Source: Talinum fruticosum (lineage: Eukaryota; Streptophyta; Magnoliopsida; Caryophyllales; Talinaceae). Taken from it: 64,000 nucleotides of DNA. The stretch covers positions 4,154,001 to 4,218,000 of the forward strand of contig JAITYX010000034.1 in NCBI GenBank assembly GCA_021018815.1, given 5' to 3'. Each line of letters starts with the position of its first letter. Position 1 is the first letter of the stretch. Positions 10,682 to 22,330 of this stretch are shown piece by piece. Below the pieces are notes generated by a model, which was not told the DNA's origin, ran no database searches, and was given only the letters and a program-made list of their open reading frames with translations. The translations under genes were made by a program, and so were the position numbers.

Positions 10682-12278
10682 TGAAGGTTTGCTCGAGGAG
10701 AGTCCGAGTCACCCTAGAGGGGGTGAATAGGGTGATGGAGGATTTTCTTAAAAATTCAAACTCCTTTTGTCAAATACGATACGAAGTGAGTTATGAGTAA
10801 AAAATAGAGTCGAGAAGTATGGACTCGAAGTGCTTGCTTAGAGTAAAGTGGCAAATTAAACAAAGGCTTTGAGATGGTCCGAGTCTAGAATCAACTCGGA
10901 AAGTAAACACTTAGAAATTGCGTGGAAACCATCCTCGGGCGGAAAACCATGGACCGTGCTAATCCAAGCACGAAGTCAAATCCACTATTTTGAGTCCACA
11001 AAATACCGTGAACCGACCGAACTCGGGTTGCTCCCTTAGACAACTCTTTACAAGTTTTCCTAGACTCGGAAATTCCCTATCTCGATCTAGTACTTCCTAA
11101 CCGACATAACCCTTACAGCTAGGGACAACTAAGCTGAGTTGACCTTTACAGACTTAGTCAAGGGACCTTACAGAGAAAGTAAGAAAGTGTTTGTAACTAA
11201 GTGCAAGACCTTACAACTCGTAAAGTAATGAATTACAGAGTAGGAGTTGTAAGTAGAAGATTCAGAATGAATACAAAGACTTTGCTCAAGTTCGTGTATT
11301 AACAATATGTTCGGCAATCTTCAAGTCTTGTGAGGTGGCTTCTATTTATAGATGACCAAGCGAGTAGCCGTTATCTTCATCTCGCTGACCGAGAATTCTT
11401 TGTGACCGTTGACGAAGCTTTCCGAGTCACTCGTAAAGTATCCATTATAATGTGAACATTGGACAACGGTTTAAACTCTCTTGGAAGTCCCAAAACCACT
11501 GGTGATGTCTTGAAAGATAAGGTGGAAACCACCATTAAGCTTAGCGTTCCAGTTTTCCAGATTTGGAAACAGACAGCCGTGACACAATCTTCCGGGACTG
11601 GAACGAAGAAGGTGAAAAGCCATGTCTGTTGGTGATTTGACATTTTGAAGCCGGTTACTTTTGTACTTTGAAAAGTGTATCCTCGTTTGAATAACCTACA
11701 AAAGTAAATCAAGTTTGGTTCTCAAAGTATAAAATATTTTGGTCCAAGATTAGACACGAGATAATAAAATAATTATGATAATTAAACAACTAATTATCCG
11801 AGTTAGAAACGAAATGGAATTTTCTGAGTCTAATAACCATGTAGCTCAAAATTCCATCCGACTTAGTCTAAGAGAGGAATCAAGTTCTATGACGAATATC
11901 AAAGTGAAATAACTTGATATAGACTAAGCATGAAACAGACTAAAAGTACCGACTATAACGAGAATAAAGCTTATAAAAAGAAGTTAGATCCGAGTGAGAA
12001 AAGTCAAAATACTAGTCTATTCAACATGCGATAAGTCCGAGTGATGAGGGACTCGGAATTGAGTGAGATAAGCATATCGGTTTTCCGAGTCACTCAAGGA
12101 TAAGCAAGAAATACACGAAGTAAAAGCTATATCACTTAGAGAAGATACCATATAGCTCGGAAAAGTTTCTAAGATGCGAGAGAATGCCTTGGAATCAAAA
12201 CTCTATAAGTACGAGATTGTTATACCCGATTCCTTCTATACAACTCGTAAAGGTATTGAGCGAGTGTCCGAGTCTTCA
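10682..12278 (-). repeat. Element A 5' LTR
   Basis: TGAAG...CTTCA, 1597 bp. A TATA box (TATTTATAG on the plus strand at 11343-11351) lies about 665 bp from the internal edge. The U5 end carries the inverted repeat TCACCCTA/TAGGGTGA found throughout the family. Confidence 0.9.
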
Positions 12279-12283
12279 AATCT

Positions 12284-13701
12284 CATCTCTCCTAAGTTTT
12301 GATTTTAGGTCATTCCGAACATTATAGAAACTCTTGTGTAAGTTTTCATTCATTTCGATTGACTCAAAAAGTACATTATCGTATATCTTCTACACCGATG
12401 TTTTTGACTCACTCGGACATCACTCGGAATTATCGCATGCTCAAATAATTTCTCTAACACTCTTAATCTGAGTACTGGCTGCATATTTCAATGCAAAGAG
12501 AATTACTGTGTTAATTTCTTATTCTAGGTCAGTTTATTTCTTTGAGAATTATTTGACCGGATCAAGTTGTTATACTCTCATATTTTACTCTCTCTACTTG
12601 ATCATCCTTTTAATTGACTCGAGATGAAATTTGAGTATATTGAATATTAGACTCGGAAAATTCCACTCTTCTAGGTCAAAGATACGTAAGCATTTAATTA
12701 TTCTAATTTAATTATTATCTATTCCTAATCTTGGACCCCCAAAGTATTTTATACTTTGAGAACCAATGTGGTTTAGTTTTGTAGGTTATTCAAATGAGGC
12801 TAACTCATTTTTGAAAAACAAAAGTACCCGCCTTCTAGTTGTCAATCATCGGTAGACAAGCTTTATCTACTTCGAACATGCCTCAAACACCGTGTCAAGG
12901 TTGTCTATTTCCAAAACTAGAAAACTACCACTCTAGGCTTAGCGGTTGTTTCTACCACAACTTTCAGTCACCACCAAGTGATTGGACCACCTTTTGGAAC
13001 CAAGAGCCATTGCACAACGTTCACATTGCAATGGATTTTTCTCGAGTGACTTAGAAGAGTCATTACAACGGCTAGTGAAGACTTTTGTTTAGATCCAAGA
13101 CTAAACGGTCACTTTGCTTGGTTGGATATAAATAAAAACCATCTCACAAGACTAAAAGATTGCTGAACATCATTGCAAAACACATTACTTGAGCAAAGGT
13201 TATTGTTTTCATATTTAATCTTCTATTTACAACTCCTAATCTGTATTTAATATTTTCCGAGTTGTAAAAGTCTTGTAATCAGTCATATTCTTTTCTTACT
13301 TTCCGAGTAAGGTCCCTTGACTGAGGTGCGAGGGTTATCTCAGCTGAGTTATCCCCGATTGTAAAGGTTACCTCGGTCATGAAGTACTATATCGGATAAG
13401 GTAACTTCTAAGTCTAGGAAAACACCGTAAGGAATTATTTAAGGGAACAATTCCGGTAGAGTCGGTCCTTGTATTTTGTGGATTCAAAATAGTGGATTTC
13501 ACTTAGTTCTTAGATTAGCACTGCTCGTAGTTTTTTGCCCAAGAGGGTTTCCATGTATTTCCGTGTTATCACTTTTCCGAATCCAATCTAAACTCAAAAG
13601 TTGTAGTTTAGTTGGTGCGTTGTAAAAATCGTTTAATTTCTTCCATCACCCTAATCACCAACCCTCTAGGGTGACTTAAACTCTCCACGAGCAAACCTTC
13701 A
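12284..13701 (+). repeat. Element B 5' LTR, second part
   Basis: Continues the LTR begun at 1272. It contains the family landmarks tttatactttgagaacc (12750), a degraded TATA (gatataaata at about 13127) and the U5 hairpin stem at about 13647-13676. It ends GCAAACCTTCA at 13701. The total LTR is about 1.48 kb. Confidence 0.8.
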
Positions 13702-13703
13702 AT

Positions 13704-13715
13704 TGGTATCGAGCC
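13704..13715 (+). other. Element B primer-binding site
   Basis: TGGTATCGAGCC two bases after the LTR, the same shortened iMet-tRNA complement as in the other copies. Confidence 0.75.
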
Positions 13716-13766
13716 TAGCCTCTAGCCTTTCAAGAGGATCTCACCATCTAAAGGTATAAAGATCGG

Positions 13767-15600
13767 ATGGCTCGTAACAATGGAGAGTTCGATAAAGGAA
13801 GATCATCTACCGGACCACCGAAGTTCAAAGGATCAAACTTTTCCCATTAGAAAATGATGATGGAATGTTTCCTTATGGACAACTATGAATAAGTTTGGAA
13901 CATAATCCAAGCCGGCAATTACATTCCAATGACAACAGAGAATGCAACCCTTATACGTAAAGCCAAATCCGAGTTCACCACCGAGGAGACCGAGAAATTC
14001 GAAAGAGTTTCAAAGCTATGAACACAATGATGTTTGCTATTAGCACTGAATAATACAACAGGGTCTTAGCCTATGACATAGCTAAAGAGGTGTGGGACAC
14101 TCTTGTCAACACCTATGAAGGAATAAGCCAAGTGAAATAGGCGAAGATAAGTCAATATGTTCGAAATATGAGCTGTTCAAGATGGAGCTAGAAGAAAATA
14201 TCACTCGGATGTACATTCCGTTCACAGAGATTACCAATAATGAGATGTCTACCAAAGGAGAAAGATAAGTCAATATGTTCAGAAAGATTTCCCACGAAGA
14301 GATGTCCGGAAAGATTATGAGATGTCTACCAAAGGAGAAATAGGGTCCTAAGGTGACAGCCATTGAAGAAGCTCAGAACCTTTCTTAACTAAGGCTAGAC
14401 GAGCTTATTGGCAAATTACTAACCCATGAGATTCATCCGGAAGAAGAGGATGCATAGGTCAGGACCAAAAAGAATATTGCGCTAAAGGCCTCGGAAAGTA
14501 GACGTGAAAGTTTGAGCTCCTCGGAATCGGAAGAGAACCCTTAGGCACTCATAGCCCGCGGCTTTAGGAGAATGATGAAGTACAAAAAATGGGACAAGAG
14601 GCCAAAGGATGAGTTTTACAAGAAAGATAAAAAGGACAGAAAAGGTAAGTATTCTTGTCCTTCAAAGTTATCTTTATCTAAGAACTCTGTCTGCTTTGAA
14701 TGTGGCAGCAAGGAGCACATAGTTAAAGACTGTCCTAACGAAAGAAGGACAGAAAGAAGAAGGCTATGATGGCTACTCGGAGTGATGACGACTCATCCGA
14801 AGAAGATGACCCGAGATGACTCTAAGTGTCTAATGGCACCGATAGACTTAGAAGCTGAATAAGAGTGAGACAAGGAGGACTCACATATTGATGAGGTAGT
14901 TGAATACTTTCTCAAATTTTCAAAATTTAATTTAGCACGATATATTTACACTTTGGAAGAAAAGTCCAATTCGACTCTTTCCAGTTCAAAGAATAACTTA
15001 AGTCTTTTACTCGATGAGAGCAATGCTTTGAAAATGAATTGGAAAAATTGAGACAAAATTTCAATGAACTTAAGACTAGTTCTCAAGCAAATGAGATTGT
15101 ATCCGAGTCACTCATAACCGAGAATAAGCAATTGAAATGAAGGCTCAATGAGTCTCAAGAGCTAGTTTTAAAATTCACTCAAGGTCACAAAAACCTTGAT
15201 ATGCTTTTAGGCTCTTAGTGTGTCTCCTTCGAGAAAGGACCCGATTTTAATGAAGAAGAGGAATCAAATTCCTATTCTAATATTTTCAAAAAGGATTCAA
15301 GAAAAGTAAAGTTCAAGAAGGCTGAGCATGGTCCCATTCATTCAAATGAATAGAGGACTAAGCCCGCACCGGTTCACAGGAGACAGACCTTCTCCTCCAG
15401 TTTACAAAAGAAAAGATTTTGAAAAGAAAGAGACACAAACTCAATAGTTTGGCAGGAAGACCCAGAATCGGACCAGCACCCAAAATTATTCAAATCTGGG
15501 TTCCCAAAAGTGCTCTTCCTTATAAAAGAACCACAAGTAAAGGGAGTTGCTAGGTTTATAAGAGGAAGTGAGAAGGGTTAGTTTGTTTCTGTCTTGCAGG
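13767..15600 (+). pseudogene. Element B gag, broken
   Basis: The ATG at 13767 gives MARNNGEFDKG. Many stops follow, but EVWDTLVNTYEG and KMELEENITRM are recognisable. The open piece 14572-14769 carries the zinc knuckle CFECGSKEHIVKDC (14692-14733). A local duplication of the gagatgtctaccaaaggag segment is present near 14241 and 14318. The linker to protease lies at 15240-15600. Confidence 0.75.
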
Positions 15601-17500
15601 TAACTCAGTAGAAGAAGAAAGGTCATTTGTACTTAGACAGTGGTTGCTTACGCCACATGTTAGGAAATTCAAGACTCTTCTATGAGCTAGAAGATCTAAA
15701 AGGAGAAAAGGTCACATTTGGAGATAACAATAAGGACAAGATAGTAAGGATTAGGAAAATTGGTGTAGGAAACAACATAGTCAACCCAGTCTACTTTGTC
15801 AAAGGACTCAAATACAATCTCCTTAGCATTTCTTAACTATGTGACAAATACAATCTCCTTAGCATTTCTTAGCTATGTGACAAAGGACAAGAGGTAATGT
15901 TCACTCGGATCAATTGCTACTTCTCTGTTGCAGTCACCAAAGAGACTAAGCTCTCATGATTTAGGTCAGGTAACACTTACATTTCTCTCTCGGACTTAAG
16001 TCGAATTTATCTTGTTTGCATCCGTGAATGATGATTCATGGACTTGGCATCGTAGACTAGATCATAATAGCATGCATACTATCAAGAAACTTGCATAAGA
16101 TCAGCCTTTTCAACCAACAAACCTAGTAAATCAAAGGACAGGTAAAGCTTTCAAATATGCATCCAGCCACCCACTTGAAAACATACTTTCGATATCAACA
16201 GTGGGGTAAGGACTCGATCTTCTTTGCATAATCTGTGTGCATTTTTGCATTCATATCATTAATGGAACCCAAAAATGCAATATAAGCCTTAAATGAACCT
16301 GAATGGGTAGAGGCCATGCAAGAAGAGCTCAATCAATTTGAAAGAAACCAATTCTAGACTCGACTAAACGGCATCTAATAACCTAGTCATAGGAACCAAA
16401 TGAGTTTTTAAGAACAAACTGGATAAGGAAAGGTTGCTAGTCGAAATAAGGCTAGACTTGTTGCCCAGGGCTACAATCAAGAAGAAGGTATTGATTATGG
16501 GGAAACCTTTGCACTTATGCTAGAATTGAGGCAATCGAAATCTTGTTGGCATTTGCATCTAGCATGAATATTAAGCTTTATCAAATGGATGTGAAATGTG
16601 CTTTTTGAATGGTTTCATTCAAGAAGAAGTATATGTTGAGCAACCCCCTAGATTTGAAAACTCAGAATTTCCAATATGTTTTCAAATTGCAAAAGGCTTT
16701 ATATGGTCCTAAACAAGCTCCTAGAGCATGGTATGAAAGACTAAGCAGTCTCTTGGTTGAAAATGATTTCAAAAGAAGTCAGATTGACAAAACTCTTTTT
16801 ATAAAAACCAAGGGGAAAGACTTTCTTATTGCTCAAATCTATGTTGATGATATCGTTTTTGTTGCTACTAATGAAACTCTATGTCAAGAGTTTTCCGAGT
16901 TGATGAGACAGGAGTTCTAAATGAGTATGATGGGAGAACTCAACTTCTTTCTTGGTCTACAAATCAAACAAGACAAGGATGAAATTTTTGTGCATCAATC
17001 TAAGTATACCAAGGAGCTTTTGAAGAAGTAAAAACTAGAAGAGGTGAAGCATGCAAGCAACACCGATAAGTAGCAATTTAAAACTGGATTTAGATGAGAA
17101 AGGTAAAGTGGTAGATCATAAACTCTAAAGAGGTCTGATTGGATATCTACTTTATCTCACATCTAGTAGGCCAGATATCATGTTCAGTATCCGCCTATGT
17201 GCAAGATTTCATGCTAATCCAAAAGAATCACATCTCACTGCGATGAAGAGAATTTTCGGATATCTTGCACGGACTCGTAATCTTAGTCTATGGTTTTCAA
17301 AAGACTCGGAACCGATTCTCACTGGATAGTCGGATGCTGAATATGCTGGATACAAAGTTGATAGAAAGAGCACATTAGGAGCATGCCAATTTTCGGTCAA
17401 TCTCTCATTTCCTGGCACTCAAAGAAACAAAATTCTATTGCTTTATCAATCTGCCGAAGCTGAGTACATTGCATCTAGAGCTTGTTGTGGTCGATTTTTG
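15601..17500 (+). pseudogene. Element B pol remnant: protease, RT and RNase H; integrase core deleted
   Basis: The protease YLDSGCLRHM is at 15627 and the catalytic DSG is kept. A 36-bp tandem duplication follows at 15812-15883. The zinc-binding pre-integrase starts at about 16030 (SWTWHRRLDH). Near 16100 the frame jumps to NLVNQRTGKAFKYAS, which lies after integrase in A and E, so roughly 0.9-1 kb of integrase is gone. RT fragments include LYQMDVKC, QAPRAWYE and YVDDIVF. RNase H reaches YQSAEAEYIAS and stops matching at about 17500. Confidence 0.8.
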
Positions 17501-17504
17501 GATC

Positions 17505-17742
17505 AAATAGCACCTGAAGGATAATTCATGGGACACCCCATGCAGTTGATGAGGTGAGGGTGAGTGTCAAAGAGGTCATACACGGAAAGGCGAGTGTGAG
17601 TTGCCAATCCAGGGAGCGGACATCCACACCGTTGACGATGTAGTCAACACTTTTCTTCGTTGGCTCAAGAATTTGGTCATCCTCACTACGGTGATTCATT
17701 AGTATTAAAAATATTAGATGTAGCTGTTGTTAATATCACGTA
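17505..17742 (+). pseudogene. Ulp1-like transposon gene, segment 1 (DUF8039-like)
   Basis: With one frame change near 17595 the plus strand gives RVSVKEVIHGKASV, then LPIQGADIHTVDDVVNTFL and RWLKNLVIL. This pattern (V.V..V..G.....P....I.TV..A..TF..WP..L) is the domain that precedes Ulp1-type protease regions in plant transposon proteins. It is cut on the left by the junction with B and on the right by a solo LTR. Confidence 0.5.
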
Positions 17743-19302
17743 TAAAGGTTTTCTGTTGGAGAGAGTTAGTCACCCTAGAGGGGGTGAATAGGGTGATGAG
17801 GAAATTTAAACAATAAATGGAAGAATAAAGCCAAAAATTAACTTTGAAGCAATCCGAGTCTAGATTGGACTCGGAAAAGTGATAACTCGTAAATTATGTG
17901 GAAACTCTCCGGGGCGGAAAACCACGATTAGTGCTAATCGAAGCACCAAGTCAAATTCACTATTTTGGATCCACAAAATACAATAGATAGACTCAACCGA
18001 ATTGCTTCCTTAGACAATTCCTTACAAATTTTTTCCTAGACATAGAGATTCCCTTATCTAATCTAGTACTTCGTAAATGAGATAACCTTTATAGCTAGGG
18101 ACAACCGAGCTGAGTTAACCCTTACAGCTCAGTCAAGGGACCTTACTTAGAAAGTAAGAAGTGAAGTTGTGACTGATTACAAGACCTTACAACTCGGAAA
18201 GATGTTAAGTACAGAGTTGGAGTTATAAGTAGATGATTGAATATGAATACAAAGACTTTTGCTTAAGTATGTGTATGACAATGATTCCAGCAATCTTCAA
18301 GTCTTGAGAGTTGGCTTCTATTTATAGATGACCACACGGACTAGCCGTTGTGACTAGCTTCGATTGGAAGTCTTCTATGACCGTCGTAACGGTTTTTCCG
18401 AGTTGTGAATGTTGTGTTGTGAATGTTGTGTTGTCACTCACAAAAGATCCGTTGAGTTGTGAATGTTGTGCAACGGCTCTTGACTCCCGAGGATATCCCA
18501 ATCCACTAGGGTGTTTGAAAAATAGAGTGGAAACCACCGTTGAGCCTAGCGTTGAAGATTTCCAGCTTTGGAAACAGACAACCTTGACAAAGTTTCTAGG
18601 CCTTGGTCGAAGTACAAAAAGCCTTGTCTGCTGGTGATTTAACATCTTGAAGCCGGTTACTTTAGTTATTCAAAAGTAGGATAACCTCATTTAAATAACC
18701 TACAAAAGTAAATCAATTTGGTTCTCAAAGTATAAAATACTTTGGTATAAGATTAGACATAGATAAAAATTTAATTAAGATAATTAAGTGTATAATTATC
18801 TCGAGTCGAAAGGAATGGAATTTTCTGAGTCTAATATTCATTATACTCAAATTCCATCCGAGTCAGTCTAGACATAAATCAAGTCGGATAAAGAATATCG
18901 GACTAGTACTACTTGATCTAGACTAACAAAGTTCAAACGAAACAAGCCGACTTGGAAAGATGAATTACCACCGTAATTCACTTGGAACTTAAAATATGAA
19001 GTCGACTCGAATATAAGAGCCTTGCAGTGATTGTTTGAACATGCGATATCTCCGAGTGTTGTCCGAGTGACTCGTAACTACGGATGTAGAAAGATGATAA
19101 ATGAGTATGCTTTCTGAGTTAGTCGAATCAAATGAAAACAAATACAATGGTTTCGTAACACTCGGAAAAGACTCTATACCACTAAGAAAAGTTTCTATAT
19201 CACTTAGAATGACGTGTAATCAAAACTTATAAGAGATGGAGTTTCGGACCCGATTCCTTGACAGTCACTCGGAATGTTACTCATGCTCGGCCTAAGACTT
19301 CA
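17743..19302 (-). mobile_element. Solo copia LTR, minus strand, TSD ACGTA
   Basis: One LTR of 1560 bp with family landmarks, no internal sequence attached, and ACGTA on both sides (17738-17742 and 19303-19307). It splits the Ulp1-like gene. Near 18404-18433 a 14-bp unit (tgtgaatgttgtgt) is tandemly duplicated. Confidence 0.85.
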
Positions 19303-20335
19303 ACGTACATATCTTTCTTATTTTTGTATTGACTATTCATTAGGATATCAAGGATAGATCCGAGAGTGGGATGAAGGGCGCCAGTGGCACAAGCAAACGT
19401 TCATTGGGGCCGGCTCATTGTCCGAAGAATTCTCCTCTCAAATCCAATGAGGAGTCTCATACAGATCGGCGTGCTACTCGGAAAGTTATGTATAGACTCT
19501 GTCAACAGAGGACCACATCATCTATAGCACGCCAGGTCACGTGTTAGCGCTACGTGAAGCGGATATGTCTATCTTTGTCTTCCTGGAAGACATATTTAAA
19601 TATTTGCGCATGGAGGAAATTGGCGTATCCGCTATTACGCTTGGCATGATGTGACTTAATATATTCTTAATCAATTTTTTACTAATTAATTTCAATTTCT
19701 AACTACATATTAATATGTAAGGTGGCTGCACTAGATTGGGAAGGACTTCGTTCAATTTTTGAACCCTACTTCCGTTATTCAAGGACTTGGGCTGAATCAT
19801 AACGAACGAGTCTCCTATATCTTCAACGTCATGAAAGATGTCGCATATGAAAAAACATTATTTCCGGCGGTGTTCAATGAGAGGTAAGTGGACAAATAAT
19901 GAACTAACCGATTGACGAAGTTTTTATATAGTGTTATCTTATATAAAAATGTGTTATTTTGTAGCCACCGTTGGATGCTTGTTTCCATATTTCCAAGGGC
20001 TAATATGGCTACTTCCTTGATCCTCTAGGTCGTGATGTCGTGGAAGATATCGGGGACGTCGTCGAGGCGTGAGTTCATACTTTTTAATCATTTTATGTTG
20101 TTTTGTTAAGTAATCGTTCAATGATAAGTCTAACTTGAATTTTATTTTTTCTGATTGAAAAATAGTGCTCTAGTATGTTATTATTATGGGCAAGGTCCCA
20201 AACGAGTGAAGAAAGCACAACCACTAATTGTCCCCGTCAAGATGAGGTTCTCTTGGTTATTACGAGTGTACTTTAGATCTTTTCATTTCATATTACTTGA
20301 TAGATACATAAGTAATAATTAATTCTCTGTGTTGG
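19303..20335 (+). pseudogene. Ulp1-like transposon gene, segment 2 (protease His and Asp exons)
   Basis: Exon-like pieces separated by AT-rich introns are seen. About 19505-19650 gives EADMSIFVFLEDIF and MEEIGVSAITLGM. From 19735 to 19885 comes GLGLNHNERVSYIFNVMKD, with a GTAAG donor after it. From 19963 to 20070 comes HRWMLVSIFPRAN then YFLDPLGRDVVED after a one-base shift. From 20165 comes a Lys-rich piece. HW.L...P....YFLDPL matches the His and Asp parts of the Ulp1 (C48) cysteine protease fold. Such genes occur in several plant DNA transposon families. Element C interrupts it at 20336. Confidence 0.55.
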
Positions 20336-21925
20336 TGAAGGTTTGCTCTGGGAGAGTCCGAGTCACCCTAGAGGGGGTGAATAGGGTGATGGAGGATTTT
20401 TGTTGAAAATCAAAATCTTTTGCCAAAGTAGAGATGGAAACAGATTCCGAGTCTAAAAACGGGGTCGAAAAGTATGAACTCGTAATTGCAAGAAAGAGTA
20501 ATGAAGCGTATTAAGCTTAAGTTTTGAGACTGTCCGAGTCTAGAATGAACTCGTAAAGTAAAGACACGTAAATTACGTGGAAATCCTCCCGAGGCGTAAA
20601 ACCACGGACCGTGCTAATCCAAGCACGAAGTCAAATCCACTATTTTGAGTCCACAACATACAGTAGACCGATCGAACCCAAGTTGCCCTCTTAAACAAAT
20701 CTTTACAAGTTTTCCTAGACTCGAAATTCCCTTATCCGATCTAGTACTTCCTAACCGAGATAACCCTTACAGCTAGGGACAACTAAGCCGAGTTAACCCT
20801 TACAACTCTGTCAAGCGATCTTACTTAGAGAGTAAGAAAGTGTTTGTAACTAAGTACAAGACCTTACAACTCGTAATATAATGAATTACAGAGTGGGAGT
20901 TGTAATTGGAAGATTGAGAGTGAATACAATGACTTTGCTCAAGTACGTGTATTAACAATAGGTTCGGCAATCTTCAAGTCTTGTGAGTTGGCTTCCTTTT
21001 ATAGATGACCAGGCAGAGTAGCCGTTATCTCCATCTTCCGACGGGAAGTCCTTTGTGACCGTTAAGAACTTTCCGAGTCACTTAGAAAGTATCCGTTGTG
21101 ATATGAACGTTGGGCAACGCTTCCTAACTCTCTTGGAAGTCCCAAAACCACCGGCGGTGTCTTGAATGATAAGGTGGAAACCACCGTTAAGCTTGGTGTT
21201 TCGGTTTTCCAGATTCGGAAACGCATGACGCCCGACACAATCTTCCGGGGCTAGGTCGAGAAGGGGAAAAGCCATGTCTCGCTGGTGATTTGACGTTTTG
21301 AAGCCGGTTACTTTTGTATTTTAAAATGTGTATCCTCGTTTGAATAACCTACAAAAGTAAATCAATTTTAGTTCTCAAAGTATAAAATACTTTGGTCCAA
21401 GATTAGACACAGATAATAATATAATTAAGATAATTAAGCAACTAATTATCTCGAGTCGGAAAGTGAATGGAATTTTCTGAGTCTAATATCCATGAAACTC
21501 AAAATTCCATCCGAGTTAGTCTAAGCGCGAATCTAGTTATACAACGAATATCGAGTGAAACAAACTTGATCTAGACTAAGCATGGTTCGGACTAGAAGCG
21601 CCGACTACAACAGAATAGGACTATAACATGAAGTCGGACTCGAGTGCGGTTAAGCGAAATACTAGTCAATTCAACATGCGATATATCTAAGTGATGAGGG
21701 ACTCAAAACCGAGTGGGATAGCCCGAATACATTCTCGAGTCAAACAGAGACAAGCAAGAGTACATGAGGTAAACGCTATATCACTTAGAATAAATATTAT
21801 ATCACTCGTAAAAGTTTCTAAGGTACAGAGAATGCCTTGGAATCAAAACTCTATAAGTGAGAAATTCTTATACCCGATTCCTTTGTTAGAACTCGGAAAA
21901 GTGTGGAGCAGTGTCCGAGTCTTCA
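20336..21925 (-). repeat. Element C 3' LTR
   Basis: TGAAG...CTTCA, 1590 bp. It is followed outward by the polypurine tract (AAAAAGGGGAGAT on the minus strand at 21926-21938). Confidence 0.9.
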
Positions 21926-21939
21926 ATCTCCCCTTTTTG

Positions 21940-22330
21940 ATGAAAGGCATTCCATACTTAGACGTAAACTTTGTTAGTGATAAAAATCGCTTTTGTAAAC
22001 GTTGCGCGTAAAATTGAACGAGTAAAGCGAGGCTTAATGTATCGAATCATAAAGAATATATGCTTAGCAATGAAATAATGTTAACTCGTAAATAATCACA
22101 GAGAAAATTGAGGAGAAAGCATTAATTCATTGAAATTAAAGAGAGTACACGAGATGAAGAAACTCCCCTAAACAAGACAACAAGTTTTCTATCTTATATT
22201 CTCCCCTTGCCTTTCAAAGAAAAACAACAAAAGAAATGGGAAGAATATAACAGCTTAGTACAAATTTGATGTCCGGACAAAAGAAATAAGTAGAAATCTC
22301 TCGAAAGAAGAAGAATCGCGCAGACTGTGG
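21940..22330 (-). other. Element C 3' untranslated region
   Basis: Non-coding sequence similar to the corresponding part of A (2946-3340), between the polypurine tract and the end of the third ORF. Confidence 0.55.

Larger units (their letters stand above)
1335..12278 (-). mobile_element. Copia element A, full length, minus strand, TSD AATCT
   Basis: Two LTRs (1335-2928 and 10682-12278) flank gag-pol and a third ORF, all on the minus strand. AATCT stands at 1330-1334 and again at 12279-12283, a perfect 5-bp duplication. LTR lengths are 1594 and 1597 bp and the pair is clearly alike, with scattered small indels. All domains are present but every long frame is broken. It inserted into the 5' LTR of B, so it is younger than B. 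Confidence 0.9.
1272..17500 (+). mobile_element. Copia element B, plus strand, 3' end missing, A nested in its 5' LTR
   Basis: The 5' LTR starts at 1272 (CGAAGACTC, one change from the family TGAAGACTC). It is interrupted at 1335 by element A and resumes at 12284, ending CTTCA at 13701. A primer site, gag, protease and RT/RNase H follow on the plus strand. The integrase core is deleted near 16100. The RNase H frame stops matching at about 17500, where CACTA2 sequence begins, so the 3' ORF and 3' LTR are absent. A 5' target copy would be CAAAC (1267-1271), but its partner is not in view. B is the most decayed copia copy here. Confidence 0.75.

Noticed and set aside
13704..13715. tRNA-like sequence TGGTATCGAGCC
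   Set aside because: Only the 3' end complement of a tRNA directly after an LTR: a primer-binding site, not a tRNA gene.
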